DNA from: Pseudomonas sp. P5_109
GTDB taxonomy: Bacteria > Pseudomonadota > Gammaproteobacteria > Pseudomonadales > Pseudomonadaceae
DNA length: 64,000 bases
NCBI RefSeq assembly: GCF_034009455.1
Contig: NZ_CP125380.1
Location: forward strand, 5,913,501-5,977,500
Direction of reading: 5' to 3'
The translations under genes and the position numbers were made by a program. The stretch's first letter is position 1, and each line of letters opens with the position of its first letter. The notes beneath the pieces were generated by a model. The model worked only from the letters and a program-made list of their open reading frames with translations, was not told where the DNA came from and did not search any database. Below are positions 39,177 to 47,985 of this stretch, in pieces.

Positions 39177-40286
39177 TCAGAGGCGAACCATCGGCAATGC
39201 CGACAACGCTTTCTCCCAGATCTGCCACGTGCGCAACCAGACCATCGCCTGCCAATCGCTATCCGCCGGATAGAACTGCTCCAGCAGACTGAGCTTGATC
39301 CCGCGCCCTGTCGCGTCATTCGGATTGCCGTGCAGATGCAGCCAGTGGTCATCACGCAGATGCCGGTGAACGTCTTGCCCCGGGTACGTCCCGCACTCGA
39401 TGACGAAAGGCATCAGCCGAACCTGCGGCAGCGCATTGATCAACGCCTGCGAGGTGTAGCCGGTGGCCGTCGCGGCCACACCGGTTTCGCTGACAGTGTC
39501 GGCGCCCGTTTGCAGGCTGTAGAGCCACGGGCCGTAGATCGCCTGCGCATCGGGCAACGCCGGATAGGCGGACTCGGTGATGGTCAACAACATCGGATGA
39601 CCGTACTCGCCCGCACCGGTGTGCAAGTCGAAACACATGGCGACCTCGGCATGCGCGATGTGCTTTTGCATGATTTGGTGCAGCGTGCGGTTCGACCAGC
39701 TCGGCGCCAGCCCGCCGAAAAACAGGCCATCGGGATGCGCATGCTGACCACCCTCGACGATCGACATTACTGCCGGCCAGCCATGCAGGCGAATCTGCTC
39801 CTCGAGCAAGACATCGGCACGCTCACGCTCAGGGCCGTACAACTGCGGGCAGGCATAGATTTCATGCAGGGCGTTGTAGGCCTGGTTATCCGGTAGCGGG
39901 CGCTGGAAATCCAGGTGATTGCGGTTGAGGTCGATGTTGTCTTCGTTTACCCGGCGCAACCACGCCATGCCCCAAGGGTTGATGGCGTGGATCATGACCA
40001 CGGCAACATCCGCTGGCAGGGTACGCTTGCCCAACTCTTGCAACCATTTGAACTGGCAGCCCGAGCCATAGAAGCCTTCGACCCCGTGGGTGCCGCTCAA
40101 CGCGATCAGCAGCCGCTTGGCGCCCGGATCGCCCAGCACCGCCACATCGGTGCTCAGCTGTTCGCCGAACGGGCCTTTGAGCGGGTGTGGATACTCCGTC
40201 AGCGTTGCGCCTGCAGTGGTCGCGGCGGCCAGGAATTGTTCACGCTGGGTGCGATAGCTGGGCTGGGTTGGAAACTCGGTTTGCAT
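39177..40286 (-). CDS. M14-type metallopeptidase, DUF2817 family
   Basis: A 369-residue protein of the zinc-carboxypeptidase-like DUF2817 family. Zinc ligands are likely in SGTHGVEGFYGSGCQ (H and E) and MCFDLHTGAGEYG (H); NEDNIDLNRNHLDF is also family-typical. The start at 40286 follows AAGAGGCAGAC. No signal peptide is evident, so it is probably cytoplasmic. It is divergent from the gamma-glutamyltransferase gene; both may act in peptide or amino-acid salvage, which is inference. Confidence 0.82.
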   Translation of the reverse strand: MQTEFPTQPSYRTQREQFLAAATTAGATLTEYPHPLKGPFGEQLSTDVAVLGDPGAKRLLIALSGTHGVEGFYGSGCQFKWLQELGKRTLPADVAVVMIHAINPWGMAWLRRVNEDNIDLNRNHLDFQRPLPDNQAYNALHEIYACPQLYGPERERADVLLEEQIRLHGWPAVMSIVEGGQHAHPDGLFFGGLAPSWSNRTLHQIMQKHIAHAEVAMCFDLHTGAGEYGHPMLLTITESAYPALPDAQAIYGPWLYSLQTGADTVSETGVAATATGYTSQALINALPQVRLMPFVIECGTYPGQDVHRHLRDDHWLHLHGNPNDATGRGIKLSLLEQFYPADSDWQAMVWLRTWQIWEKALSALPMVRL

Positions 40287-40452
40287 GTCTGCCTCTTGTT
40301 GATCTTCTGGCCTGCCTGTTGGCAACGACCCTACAGAAAATTCCGCGATTGATGAAGGACAAAAACGTCAATGCCGTGGGACCCGGTTTGCGTCCCTCCC
40401 GGTCGGCCGATAAAGTCCACTGATCCCAGATCCAACGGACGGAGTGCCCCAC

Positions 40453-42285
40453 GTGTTCTCAACCCTCCCCTTGCGCCGCTATCGCCTGCCAGCCCTGCTT
40501 CTGCTCGCCAGTGCCTTGAGCCTGGCCGCCTGCAACAACGCTACGGTGCCGACGCTACCGCTCGCACCGGAAAGCGCTTCCGGGTTCCGAACCGACCTGC
40601 GCACCCAGCACGCCGAAAAATACATGGCAGCAGCGGCCAACCCGCTGGCGGCCGAAGCCGGGCGGGAGATGCTGCGCCGGGGCGGTTCGGCCATCGATGC
40701 GGCAATTGCGATGCAAGCGGTGTTGACGCTGGTCGAGCCACAGTCTTCGGGCATTGGTGGCGGCGCGTTGATCGTGCTCTGGGATGGCAAGGCCGTGCGC
40801 ACCTACGACGGCCGTGAAACCGCCCCGGCCGGCGCTACCGAGAAGCTGTTCCTGCAAGCCGACGGGCAACCGATGGGCTTCAAGGAGGCGCAGATCGGTG
40901 GTCGCTCGGTGGGCACTCCCGGTGTGCTGCGCGCTTTGGAACTGGCCCATCAAAAACACGGACGCCTGCCCTGGGCGCAGCTGTTTGAACCGGCCATTCA
41001 GCTCGCCGAACAAGGCTTCGCCATTTCGCCGCGTCTGCACCAGTTGATCGCCGCGGATTCATCCATGCCGCGCTCGCCGGAAATGATGGCTTACTTCCGT
41101 AATGCCGATGGCAGCCCGAAGGCCGTCGGCACAAACCTGAAGAACCCGGCATTGGCCGCCGTGTTCAAACGCATCGCCCACGAAGGCCCGGATGCGTTGT
41201 ACAAAGGCCCGGTCGCCGAGGAAATCGCGGCCAAGGTGCAGGGTCACGCCAACCCCGGCAGTTTGTCCGTGAGCGACCTCGCCCACTACCAGGCCAAGGA
41301 ACGTGCGCCCCTATGTACCGACTACAAGCGCTGGCAAGTCTGCGGCATGCCGCCACCGTCGTCGGGCGGGATCGCCGTCGCACAGATCCTCGGCACACTG
41401 CAAGCCCTGGAGGCTCGCGACAAGCGCCTGGCGCTCGCACCGCTTAAGCCGGTCAAGACCAACGCCCCCGCCGGCATCGAACCCGATCCGCAAGCCGTGC
41501 ACCTGATCTCAGAAGCCGAACGCCTGGCCTACGCCGACCGCGCACAGTACGTCGCCGACACCGACTTCGTAACCGTGCCGGTCAAGGGCCTGGTCGACCC
41601 GACCTACCTCGCCAGCCGCGCCGCCCTGATCGGCGAGCGCAGCATGGGCACGGCCAAACCCGGCACTCCACCAGGCATCCAGGTGGCCTACGCGCCTGAC
41701 CGTTCGCCGTTGCGGATTTCCACCTCGCAAGTGGTGGCCGTCGATGACGCAGGCGGCGCCGTGTCGATGACCACCACCATCGAGTCGGCGTTCGGCTCGC
41801 ACATCATGGTTCAGGGCTTCATGCTCAACAACGAGATGACCGACTTCTCGTTCATCCCCGAAGAGAACGGGCAGAAAGTCGCCAACCGCGTCGAACCCGG
41901 CAAACGCCCGCGTTCCTCCATGGCCCCTACCCTGATCTTCGACCGCCAGAGCGGTGAATTCCTCGCGACTGTCGGCTCCCCCGGCGGCTCGCAAATCATC
42001 GAATACGTGGCCAAGTCCGCCATCGGCCTGCTCGACTGGAACCTCGATGCCCAGGCGGCCATCAACCTGCCCAACTTCGGCAGCCGCAATGGCCCCACCG
42101 AACTGGAACAGGGCCAGTTCAGCCCCGCGCTGATTCAGGCGCTGAAGGACAAAGGGCACAGCGTGAGCGAGATCGACATGACCAGCGGCACCCAAGCGAT
42201 CGTTCGGGTGAAGGACGCGCAAGGCAAAGCGTCGCTGACAGGGGGCGCCGATCCGCGGCGTGAGGGGCAAGCGCTGGGGGATTGA
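40453..42285 (+). CDS. ggt: Gamma-glutamyltransferase lipoprotein
   Basis: A 610-residue self-processing enzyme hydrolysing glutathione and other gamma-glutamyl compounds. The GTG at 40453 has GGAG at 40441-40444 and gives a lipoprotein signal peptide (LLASALSLAAC). The early motif MLRRGGSAIDAAIAMQA and the LVEPQSSGIGGGALI stretch are typical. The catalytic threonine beginning the small subunit is in RISTSQVVAVDDAG, and FMLNNEMTDFSF follows. The lipobox predicts membrane anchoring rather than free periplasmic enzyme. A terminator follows. Confidence 0.92.
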   Translation: MFSTLPLRRYRLPALLLLASALSLAACNNATVPTLPLAPESASGFRTDLRTQHAEKYMAAAANPLAAEAGREMLRRGGSAIDAAIAMQAVLTLVEPQSSGIGGGALIVLWDGKAVRTYDGRETAPAGATEKLFLQADGQPMGFKEAQIGGRSVGTPGVLRALELAHQKHGRLPWAQLFEPAIQLAEQGFAISPRLHQLIAADSSMPRSPEMMAYFRNADGSPKAVGTNLKNPALAAVFKRIAHEGPDALYKGPVAEEIAAKVQGHANPGSLSVSDLAHYQAKERAPLCTDYKRWQVCGMPPPSSGGIAVAQILGTLQALEARDKRLALAPLKPVKTNAPAGIEPDPQAVHLISEAERLAYADRAQYVADTDFVTVPVKGLVDPTYLASRAALIGERSMGTAKPGTPPGIQVAYAPDRSPLRISTSQVVAVDDAGGAVSMTTTIESAFGSHIMVQGFMLNNEMTDFSFIPEENGQKVANRVEPGKRPRSSMAPTLIFDRQSGEFLATVGSPGGSQIIEYVAKSAIGLLDWNLDAQAAINLPNFGSRNGPTELEQGQFSPALIQALKDKGHSVSEIDMTSGTQAIVRVKDAQGKASLTGGADPRREGQALGD

Positions 42286-42307
42286 GTCGTACGCGGGGAT
42301 GAAAAAT

Positions 42308-42333
42308 GGCTTACCGGTAGGTAGGCCTTTTTT
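42308..42333 (+). terminator. Intrinsic terminator after ggt
   Basis: GGCTTACC-GGTA-GGTAGGCC followed by TTTTTT. Confidence 0.75.
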
Positions 42334-42432
42334 ATAGATAAAGAGTCCAGGACGCCTCTCTCCCGCTGCTTTTTCCTACCCACAAACAATTGCGTCCTGG
42401 TTAGAGTCTCCGCGCCTCCACAGACTTGCATC

Positions 42433-42449
42433 AGTCCCACCATGGGACT
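42433..42449. promoter_or_regulatory. Candidate HigA operator
   Basis: AGTCCCA-CCA-TGGGACT, a perfect seven-base inverted repeat ending 11 bases before the higB start codon; suited to autorepression by the HTH antitoxin. Confidence 0.55.
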
Positions 42450-42460
42450 AGGATCATGCC

Positions 42461-42763
42461 ATGAGAATCATCGCCATCAATCAGCTGAAGCAATTTTGGG
42501 AGAGATACCCGAGCGCAGAACAACCTTTGTTGGCCTGGATTGACGAGGTAAGGAATGCAGCCTGGAAAACGCCTGCCGACATAAAGCTGCACTTCGCTAC
42601 AGCCAGTATTCTCAAAAGCCGCAGAGTCGTGTTCAACATCAAGGGTAACGACTTCAGGCTGATAGTCGCCGTGGCCTATCGCTTTGGCGCCGTGTACATA
42701 AAATTTGTCGGAACTCACAAGCAGTACGACGCAGTCGACGCTGATAACGTCGAAATGGAGTAA
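42461..42763 (+). CDS. higB: HigB-family mRNA interferase toxin
   Basis: A 100-residue RelE-fold toxin of the HigB_toxin (E. coli HigB-like) family. Motifs are RVVFNIKGNDFRLIVAVAY and YIKFVGTHKQYDAVDA, matching the conserved FN..GN..RL and TH..YD positions. Members cleave translated mRNA on the ribosome. It lies before its antitoxin, as usual for hig loci, with three bases between. It is not the Rts1-type HigB found in PAO1 (from memory), so this locus is a different family in a similar place. Confidence 0.9.
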   Translation: MRIIAINQLKQFWERYPSAEQPLLAWIDEVRNAAWKTPADIKLHFATASILKSRRVVFNIKGNDFRLIVAVAYRFGAVYIKFVGTHKQYDAVDADNVEME

Positions 42764-42766
42764 CCC

Positions 42767-43138
42767 ATGAACATTCGCCCGATTCACACCGAAGAGGATT
42801 ACCGCGCCGCCCTCAAGAGCGTGTCTGCACTGTTTGAGAATGAACCAGAGATTGGCACTCCCGAGGGAGATTACTTTGACATCATGATTACGCTGATCGA
42901 ATCGTATGAGTCGAAGCACTTCCCGGTCGACTTACCCAATCCTATCGATGCGATCAAGTTCAGGATGGAGCAGTCCGGGTTGTCCGCTGCCGATCTTGCG
43001 CCTGCCATCGGCCGCACAAATCGTGTTTATGAAGTACTCAATGGCAAACGAGCGTTGACGCTTCCGATGATCTGGAAACTGCACGAGCTATTCGGGATAC
43101 CCGCCCAGAGCCTGATCAAACCGGTCAAGCACGTTTGA
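42767..43138 (+). CDS. higA: HigA-family antitoxin
   Basis: A 123-residue antitoxin. The N-terminal half (EEDYRAALKSVSALFENEPE) is the toxin-binding type of E. coli HigA; the C-terminal half is a Cro/C1 helix-turn-helix (SGLSAADLAPAIGRTNRVYE then LNGKRALTLPMIWKLHELF). It is expected to neutralise HigB and repress the operon at the palindrome upstream of higB. The toxin's own frame ends at 42763 and the ATG at 42767 follows closely. Confidence 0.9.
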   Translation: MNIRPIHTEEDYRAALKSVSALFENEPEIGTPEGDYFDIMITLIESYESKHFPVDLPNPIDAIKFRMEQSGLSAADLAPAIGRTNRVYEVLNGKRALTLPMIWKLHELFGIPAQSLIKPVKHV

Positions 43139-43166
43139 TCGGGCTCAGCTTTTGCCAGAACTCCGC

Positions 43167-44261
43167 TCAACGACTGATCTTCAACTCCTGCCGAACCTGG
43201 TGCCTTTCCAGCGCCAGCTCAATCAATCGCGTCACCAGCTCGCTGTAGGTCATGCCGGTGGCCTGCCACAGTTTCGGGTACATGCTGATGCGGGTGAAGC
43301 CGGGCAGCGAGTTGATTTCGTTGATCAGCACTTCGCCGCTGTCAGTCAGGAACACATCGACACGGGCCAGGCCGGAGCAGCCCAGCACCTGGAACGCCTC
43401 TACGGCCAAGGCGCGAATGCGCTCGCTGGCCTCGACGCTGATATTGGCCGGCACCACCACTTCTGCTGCGGAGTCGTCGATGTACTTGCTGTCGTAGGAA
43501 TAGAACCCGCTGCGCACCACGATCTCGCCGCAACCGCTGGCGATGGCCTCTTCGTTACCGAGTACCGCACATTCAATCTCACGGCCGCTGACGGCAGATT
43601 CGATCAATACCTTGGTATCGAAACTCAACGCCAGCTCCACCGCTGCGCTGTATTCAGCCTCGTCGGTAACCTTGCTCACACCCACGGACGAGCCCTGGTT
43701 CGCCGGTTTGACAAACAATGGCAAACCGAGTCTGGACTGAACCTCGGCAAACCCGGTGCGTGCCGCCGTGGCGCGGGTCAATGTGACGAACGGCGTCACG
43801 GCCAGGCCGGCATCGCGCAGCAGGCGCTTGCTGATGTCCTTGTCCATGCACACGGCCGAGCCGAGCACATCGGAGCCGACAAATGGCAGATCGGCCATGC
43901 GCAGCAAGCCTTGCAGGCAACCGTCCTCCCCCAGGGTGCCGTGTACGATCGGGAAGATCACATCGACGTGGCCGAGCATTTCCTGGCTGGAGGTTTCCAC
44001 CAGTTGCTGGCTGGCCTTGCCCGGCACCACGGCCAATTCGCGATTGGACTGGTTGAGGGCAATCAGCGCCGGGTTTTCCTGGTTCAGCAAAAAGTTGGAC
44101 GGGTCGTTGAGGTGCCAATGGCCTTGTTTGTCGATGCCGATCAGCACCGGTTCGAAACGCGAGCGATCCAGCGCATCGACAATGTTTTTCGCCGATTGCA
44201 ACGACACTTCATGCTCGGCCGAACGGCCCCCGAAAATGATCCCCACGCGCAACTTGCTCAT
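43167..44261 (-). CDS. ddlA: D-alanine--D-alanine ligase
   Basis: A 364-residue ATP-grasp ligase making D-Ala-D-Ala for peptidoglycan. It starts [20 protein letters not shown]. Other motifs are GPCGEDG-like [30 protein letters not shown] and the C-terminal [20 protein letters not shown]. The length and the N-terminal form fit the DdlA type; a DdlB is expected in the division cluster elsewhere in a Pseudomonas genome. It is convergent with higBA and stands alone. Confidence 0.93.
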   Translation of the reverse strand: MSKLRVGIIFGGRSAEHEVSLQSAKNIVDALDRSRFEPVLIGIDKQGHWHLNDPSNFLLNQENPALIALNQSNRELAVVPGKASQQLVETSSQEMLGHVDVIFPIVHGTLGEDGCLQGLLRMADLPFVGSDVLGSAVCMDKDISKRLLRDAGLAVTPFVTLTRATAARTGFAEVQSRLGLPLFVKPANQGSSVGVSKVTDEAEYSAAVELALSFDTKVLIESAVSGREIECAVLGNEEAIASGCGEIVVRSGFYSYDSKYIDDSAAEVVVPANISVEASERIRALAVEAFQVLGCSGLARVDVFLTDSGEVLINEINSLPGFTRISMYPKLWQATGMTYSELVTRLIELALERHQVRQELKISR

Positions 44262-44426
44262 GACCTGGCCTCATCCTGACAAATAAAAAAGGACCTGTAG
44301 CGAATGCGCCCCACAGTGCAGTATTTGCCCTTGGTTTTCTAGCGGGCAACCCGCCATCCGATCAGAAGACAGGGAACCGTTGGCTGGGTTACCGTGTTGC
44401 ACATCGATCCAAAGACAATCATCACC

Positions 44427-45236
44427 ATGGCCAAGCAACTGCCCCGCAATGACTGGTTCCATCGCGCGCCCGATGTCGGCGGGCTGCAGCGTTTCGAGGC
44501 GTTTTTTGCCGGCCATGGCTACGACCTTCACCGCCACGACACCTATGCCATCGGTCACACCCTGGCCGGGGTGCAGAGCTTTCAGTATCACGGTGGCAGG
44601 CGTCACAGCCTGCCGGGCACAACGATTGTGCTGCACCCGGACGAAGCCCACGATGGCGAGGCCGGCACCGAGTCCGGTTTCCAGTACCGGATGATGTACA
44701 TCGAACCCGCACTGATCCAGCAGATGCTCGGCGGTCAGCCGCTGCCGTTCATCAAGACCGGGCTGTCGAACGACCCACGTCTGTTCGCCGCCACGGGAGC
44801 GCTGCTGCGCAGCCTGGATTGCCCGCTCGACCCACTGGAAGAGCAGGACGCGCTGTTCGATCTGGCACAAGCCTTGAGCACGGTTGGCGGTGTGCCGACC
44901 AAACGCTCTGGGTTCGACTACATCGCTGCGCAGCGCGCCCGGGAATACATCCACAGCGCCCTCGATCGCACGGTGACCCTGGATGAACTGGCGCAGCACA
45001 GTGGCCGGGATCGCTGGAGCCTGTCGCGGGATTTTCGCCTGTTGTTCGGCACCAGCCCCTATCGCTACCTGACGATGCGGCGCCTGGACATGGTCCGCGC
45101 GCTGCTGATTCAGGGGCAGACGCTGGTCAGCGCGGCGCTGATCGCCGGCTTCACCGACCAGAGCCACATGACTCGGCAATTCAGCAAAACCTACGGCCTG
45201 TCTCCGGCCCGCTGGATGAAGATGCAGCGCTGCTGA
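44427..45236 (+). CDS. AraC-family transcriptional regulator
   Basis: A regulator of about 269 residues with an N-terminal cupin-like effector domain (HRHDTYAIGHTLAGVQSF) and a C-terminal pair of helix-turn-helix units (TLDELAQHSGRDRWSLSRDF and VSAALIAGFTDQSHMTRQFS). The ATG at 44427 is chosen because it starts the conserved region; an in-frame GTG at 44394 is possible and neither has a strong ribosome site. The cupin gene 76 bases downstream may be a target or partner. Confidence 0.85.
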   Translation: MAKQLPRNDWFHRAPDVGGLQRFEAFFAGHGYDLHRHDTYAIGHTLAGVQSFQYHGGRRHSLPGTTIVLHPDEAHDGEAGTESGFQYRMMYIEPALIQQMLGGQPLPFIKTGLSNDPRLFAATGALLRSLDCPLDPLEEQDALFDLAQALSTVGGVPTKRSGFDYIAAQRAREYIHSALDRTVTLDELAQHSGRDRWSLSRDFRLLFGTSPYRYLTMRRLDMVRALLIQGQTLVSAALIAGFTDQSHMTRQFSKTYGLSPARWMKMQRC

Positions 45237-45312
45237 GCCACGCACAATCGTACAAGAAGCACATCGAGCCGCTGGCTATCGTGGGTTCACCAACAACCGC
45301 GAGAGCTGTTTC

Positions 45313-45681
45313 ATGACTGCTTACGAAAGCCTGAACTTCGCTGAAAAAATCAGCCGGATCGATTCCCACTGGTCACCCCGGGTCATCGCCGAAATGAACG
45401 AGTACCAGTTCAAGGTGGTGAAGCTGCTGGGGGATTTCATCTGGCACGACCATGTCGATACCGACGAAGCCTTCATCGTTCTGGAGGGCCGGTTGCGCAT
45501 CGATTTTCGTGATGGCCACGTGCTGCTGAACGCCGGGGAAATGTATGTAGTGCCCAAAGGCGTCGAACACAAACCCTGCGCCGATCAGGAGGTAAAGCTC
45601 CTGCTGATCGAACCCAAGGGTGTGCTCAACACGGGCAGCGAAGGTGGCGAGCGCACGGCCGAGAATGATCTGTGGATTTGA
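45313..45681 (+). CDS. Single-domain cupin protein
   Basis: A 122-residue cupin. Metal-binding motif 1 is IWHDHVDTDEAFIVLEGRLR and motif 2 is MYVVPKGVEHKPCA. Such small cupins are often mannose-6-phosphate-isomerase-like or sugar/amino-acid related, but activity cannot be named. It follows the AraC gene on the same strand and is convergent with the flavin reductase gene only 12 bases away. Confidence 0.85.
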   Translation: MTAYESLNFAEKISRIDSHWSPRVIAEMNEYQFKVVKLLGDFIWHDHVDTDEAFIVLEGRLRIDFRDGHVLLNAGEMYVVPKGVEHKPCADQEVKLLLIEPKGVLNTGSEGGERTAENDLWI

Positions 45682-45693
45682 GCGCCTACTGGC

Positions 45694-46293
45694 TCACGCC
45701 TGCAGCGTCTTGCCATCCACCGGATCGCCGATCTTCAGGAAATGCCCGCCCGCGACATGGTGCAAGGTGCGCAAGGCATCCTGCCCTTCGAAGTGCCAGC
45801 GGCCTTCGCTGAATACGCGCTCGTCGGCCTGGGCGGCAATCACCTCGGCCAGGAACAGGTCGTACTGCTGGTGGTTGTTCGGCTCTGGCAGCAAACGACA
45901 TTCCAGCCAGGCCACGCAGCCCTCGAGCATCGGCGCATCGACCGACTCGCCGGTGAAGGCCTGCAAGTCGTAGGTCTCGAACTTGTCGCGGCCCTGGCCC
46001 CGGGTCAATTCCAGGCCGGAGGTCGAGCCGACGGTCTGCACAATGTCGGCCTGGGCAGCGCAAGGCACGTTCAGCACAAAAGTGCCCGCGGCTTCCAGCA
46101 ACTGGCGAGTCCAGGTGGACTTGTCCAGCACCACGGCAATTTTCGGCGGTTCGAAATCCAGCGGCATGGCCCAGGCGGCCGCCATGATGTTGCGCTGGCC
46201 ATCGTGGGCCGCGCTGACCAGCACAGTCGGCCCGTGATTAAGCAGACGATAAGCCTTGGCCAAGGGAACCGGACGACGGTGGGAAACGCTCAT
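45694..46293 (-). CDS. Flavin reductase-family FMN-binding protein
   Basis: A 199-residue split-barrel flavoprotein. The FMN-binding region is GPTVLVSAAHDGQRNIMAAA and PPKIAVVLDKSTWTRQLLEA, then TFVLNVPCAAQ. The family includes the reductase partners of two-component monooxygenases and related proteins; no oxygenase gene is adjacent, so the partner is unknown. The start at 46293 removes a 15-residue upstream extension without ribosome site. Confidence 0.87.
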   Translation of the reverse strand: MSVSHRRPVPLAKAYRLLNHGPTVLVSAAHDGQRNIMAAAWAMPLDFEPPKIAVVLDKSTWTRQLLEAAGTFVLNVPCAAQADIVQTVGSTSGLELTRGQGRDKFETYDLQAFTGESVDAPMLEGCVAWLECRLLPEPNNHQQYDLFLAEVIAAQADERVFSEGRWHFEGQDALRTLHHVAGGHFLKIGDPVDGKTLQA

Positions 46294-46339
46294 GGAAGTC
46301 TGCTCCTGGAGAAAGAGCCGATTGTAGCGCCCACGCAAC

Positions 46340-46499
46340 CCTGTGCGGGTTTGCTCGCGAAGGCGTCAATTCAGTTACCGTTGCGTTGAATGACACACCG
46401 CTTTCGCGAGCAAGCCCGCTCCCACAGGTTTATTGGGCGATCCCGGGATTTGTGCCTGCCCGTGATTCCCTGTTGGAGCTGGCTTGCCAGCGATGGCGG
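46340..46499. repeat. REP pair followed by a single REP of another subtype
   Basis: CCTGTGCGGGTTTGCTCGCG at 46340 pairs imperfectly with the arm ending at 46428. A lone REP of the TGGAGCTGGCTTGCCAGCGA type follows at 46473-46492. Confidence 0.75.
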
Positions 46500-46550
46500 T
46501 GACGAGTTGCATGGTGAAGACAGTTGCTCCCACCAAGAGCCGGTCGCAGG

Positions 46551-47867
46551 TCAGTGGGTGAGTTGATTGGCAAACTGCCCCACCGCATCGACCACTTTCT
46601 GCGCACCGTCCTGGATCTCGACAATCACCGTGCCCGCTTCCGCCGCCAGTGCCAGGCCCTGCTCGGCCTGGAGCTTGCCATCGGTCATCAGGGCCACGGC
46701 GTTGCGCGCCATGTCCTGGTTCTGCCGCACCACGAGGACGATTTCGTCAGTGGCCTGACTGGTCCGCGACGCCAGTTGCCGGACCTCATCCGCCACCACG
46801 GCGAACCCCCGACCCTGCTCGCCCGCACGCGCCGCTTCGATGGCCGCGTTGAGCGCCAGCAGGTTGGTCTGCTCGGCAATCCCGCTGATGGTCTTGACGA
46901 TGGTACCGATCACCAGCGACTGCTCGTTCAAGGCTTCGATGCCATCGCCGGCTGTCTGCATGTGCTTGGCCAGGTCGCGCATCACGTCCACGGCCTGGGT
47001 CACCACGGCATTACCGCGCTGAGCGCTCTGGTCGGTCTGCTGCGAAGTGCTGTAGGCAATGTTGGCGGCCTCGGCCACGGCCTGTTCCTGATTGACCTGA
47101 TCGGTAATCACCGTGGCGAACTTCACCACTTTGTAGAGCTTGTTGTTGGCATCGACCACCGGGTTGTAGGACGCCTCCAGCCAGACCGTACGACCATGAC
47201 TGTCGATACGTTTGAAACGGTCGGCCACGTACTCACCCGCGTTCAGGCGACGCCAGAAGTTCTGGTACTCGGCGCTGTTGTACTCATCCGGCAGGCAAAA
47301 GGTACGGTGATGCTTGCCCTTGATCTGCGCCAGGCTGTACCCCATGCCACCGAGGAAGCGATCGTTGGCGGTCAGCACGTTGCCGTTGAGGTCGAATTCG
47401 ATCACCGCCGTGGAGCGCACCAGCGCGCCAATCAGGTTCTCGTGCTCGCGGGAGGCCTCGATGGTGCGGGTCAGGTCGCTGGAGAAGATCGAAAAACACT
47501 TGATCCGCCCATCCGCCGAGCGCACCGGTTGCAGGATCGAACGCAACCACGCTTCCTGGCCCGTACCGCGCAACAGGCGCACCGCACCGGCGAAATGCTC
47601 GCCCCGGGTCAATGCGTTCTTGAAGCGCTGGTGGAATTCGTCGGACTTCACGTGATCCGGGACGAGTTCGTCGATGTGCCGGCCAATCAAGTCGCCGCTC
47701 TTGTAATGCATTTCGCCAAGGAAGTTCTGATTGACCGACTGAACCCGTCCGTCGCTATCGAGGGTCAGCACCAGCATCTCGCTTTCCAGACTTTCCTTCA
47801 CTTGCTGGAGGCTGGAGAGTTCTTCACGAAGAGCCGACAGCTCCTGCTTCAAGCGTTTATTGAACAT
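46551..47867 (-). CDS. Soluble PAS-PAS chemotaxis transducer, BdlA-like
   Basis: A 438-residue cytoplasmic MCP with no membrane segment. An N-terminal coiled coil (residues 1-30) precedes PAS1 (about 30-135, [18 protein letters not shown]) and PAS2 (about 150-260, [20 protein letters not shown]), each with a PAC tail. The signalling domain carries [20 protein letters not shown]. This is the layout of P. aeruginosa BdlA, which links redox or c-di-GMP cues to biofilm dispersal; orthology is not proven. It could instead be an Aer-2-like energy sensor. Confidence 0.85.
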   Translation of the reverse strand: MFNKRLKQELSALREELSSLQQVKESLESEMLVLTLDSDGRVQSVNQNFLGEMHYKSGDLIGRHIDELVPDHVKSDEFHQRFKNALTRGEHFAGAVRLLRGTGQEAWLRSILQPVRSADGRIKCFSIFSSDLTRTIEASREHENLIGALVRSTAVIEFDLNGNVLTANDRFLGGMGYSLAQIKGKHHRTFCLPDEYNSAEYQNFWRRLNAGEYVADRFKRIDSHGRTVWLEASYNPVVDANNKLYKVVKFATVITDQVNQEQAVAEAANIAYSTSQQTDQSAQRGNAVVTQAVDVMRDLAKHMQTAGDGIEALNEQSLVIGTIVKTISGIAEQTNLLALNAAIEAARAGEQGRGFAVVADEVRQLASRTSQATDEIVLVVRQNQDMARNAVALMTDGKLQAEQGLALAAEAGTVIVEIQDGAQKVVDAVGQFANQLTH

Positions 47868-47985
47868 GGGAAAGCACCGATGGACAGGGGTAGAAAGCGA
47901 TATGCAGCCTAACCATCGGCCTTGGAAACATTTACTTAAGCGCGCTTCAGGATTGTCCTACAAAAATAGTCACGACTCACCGCAT

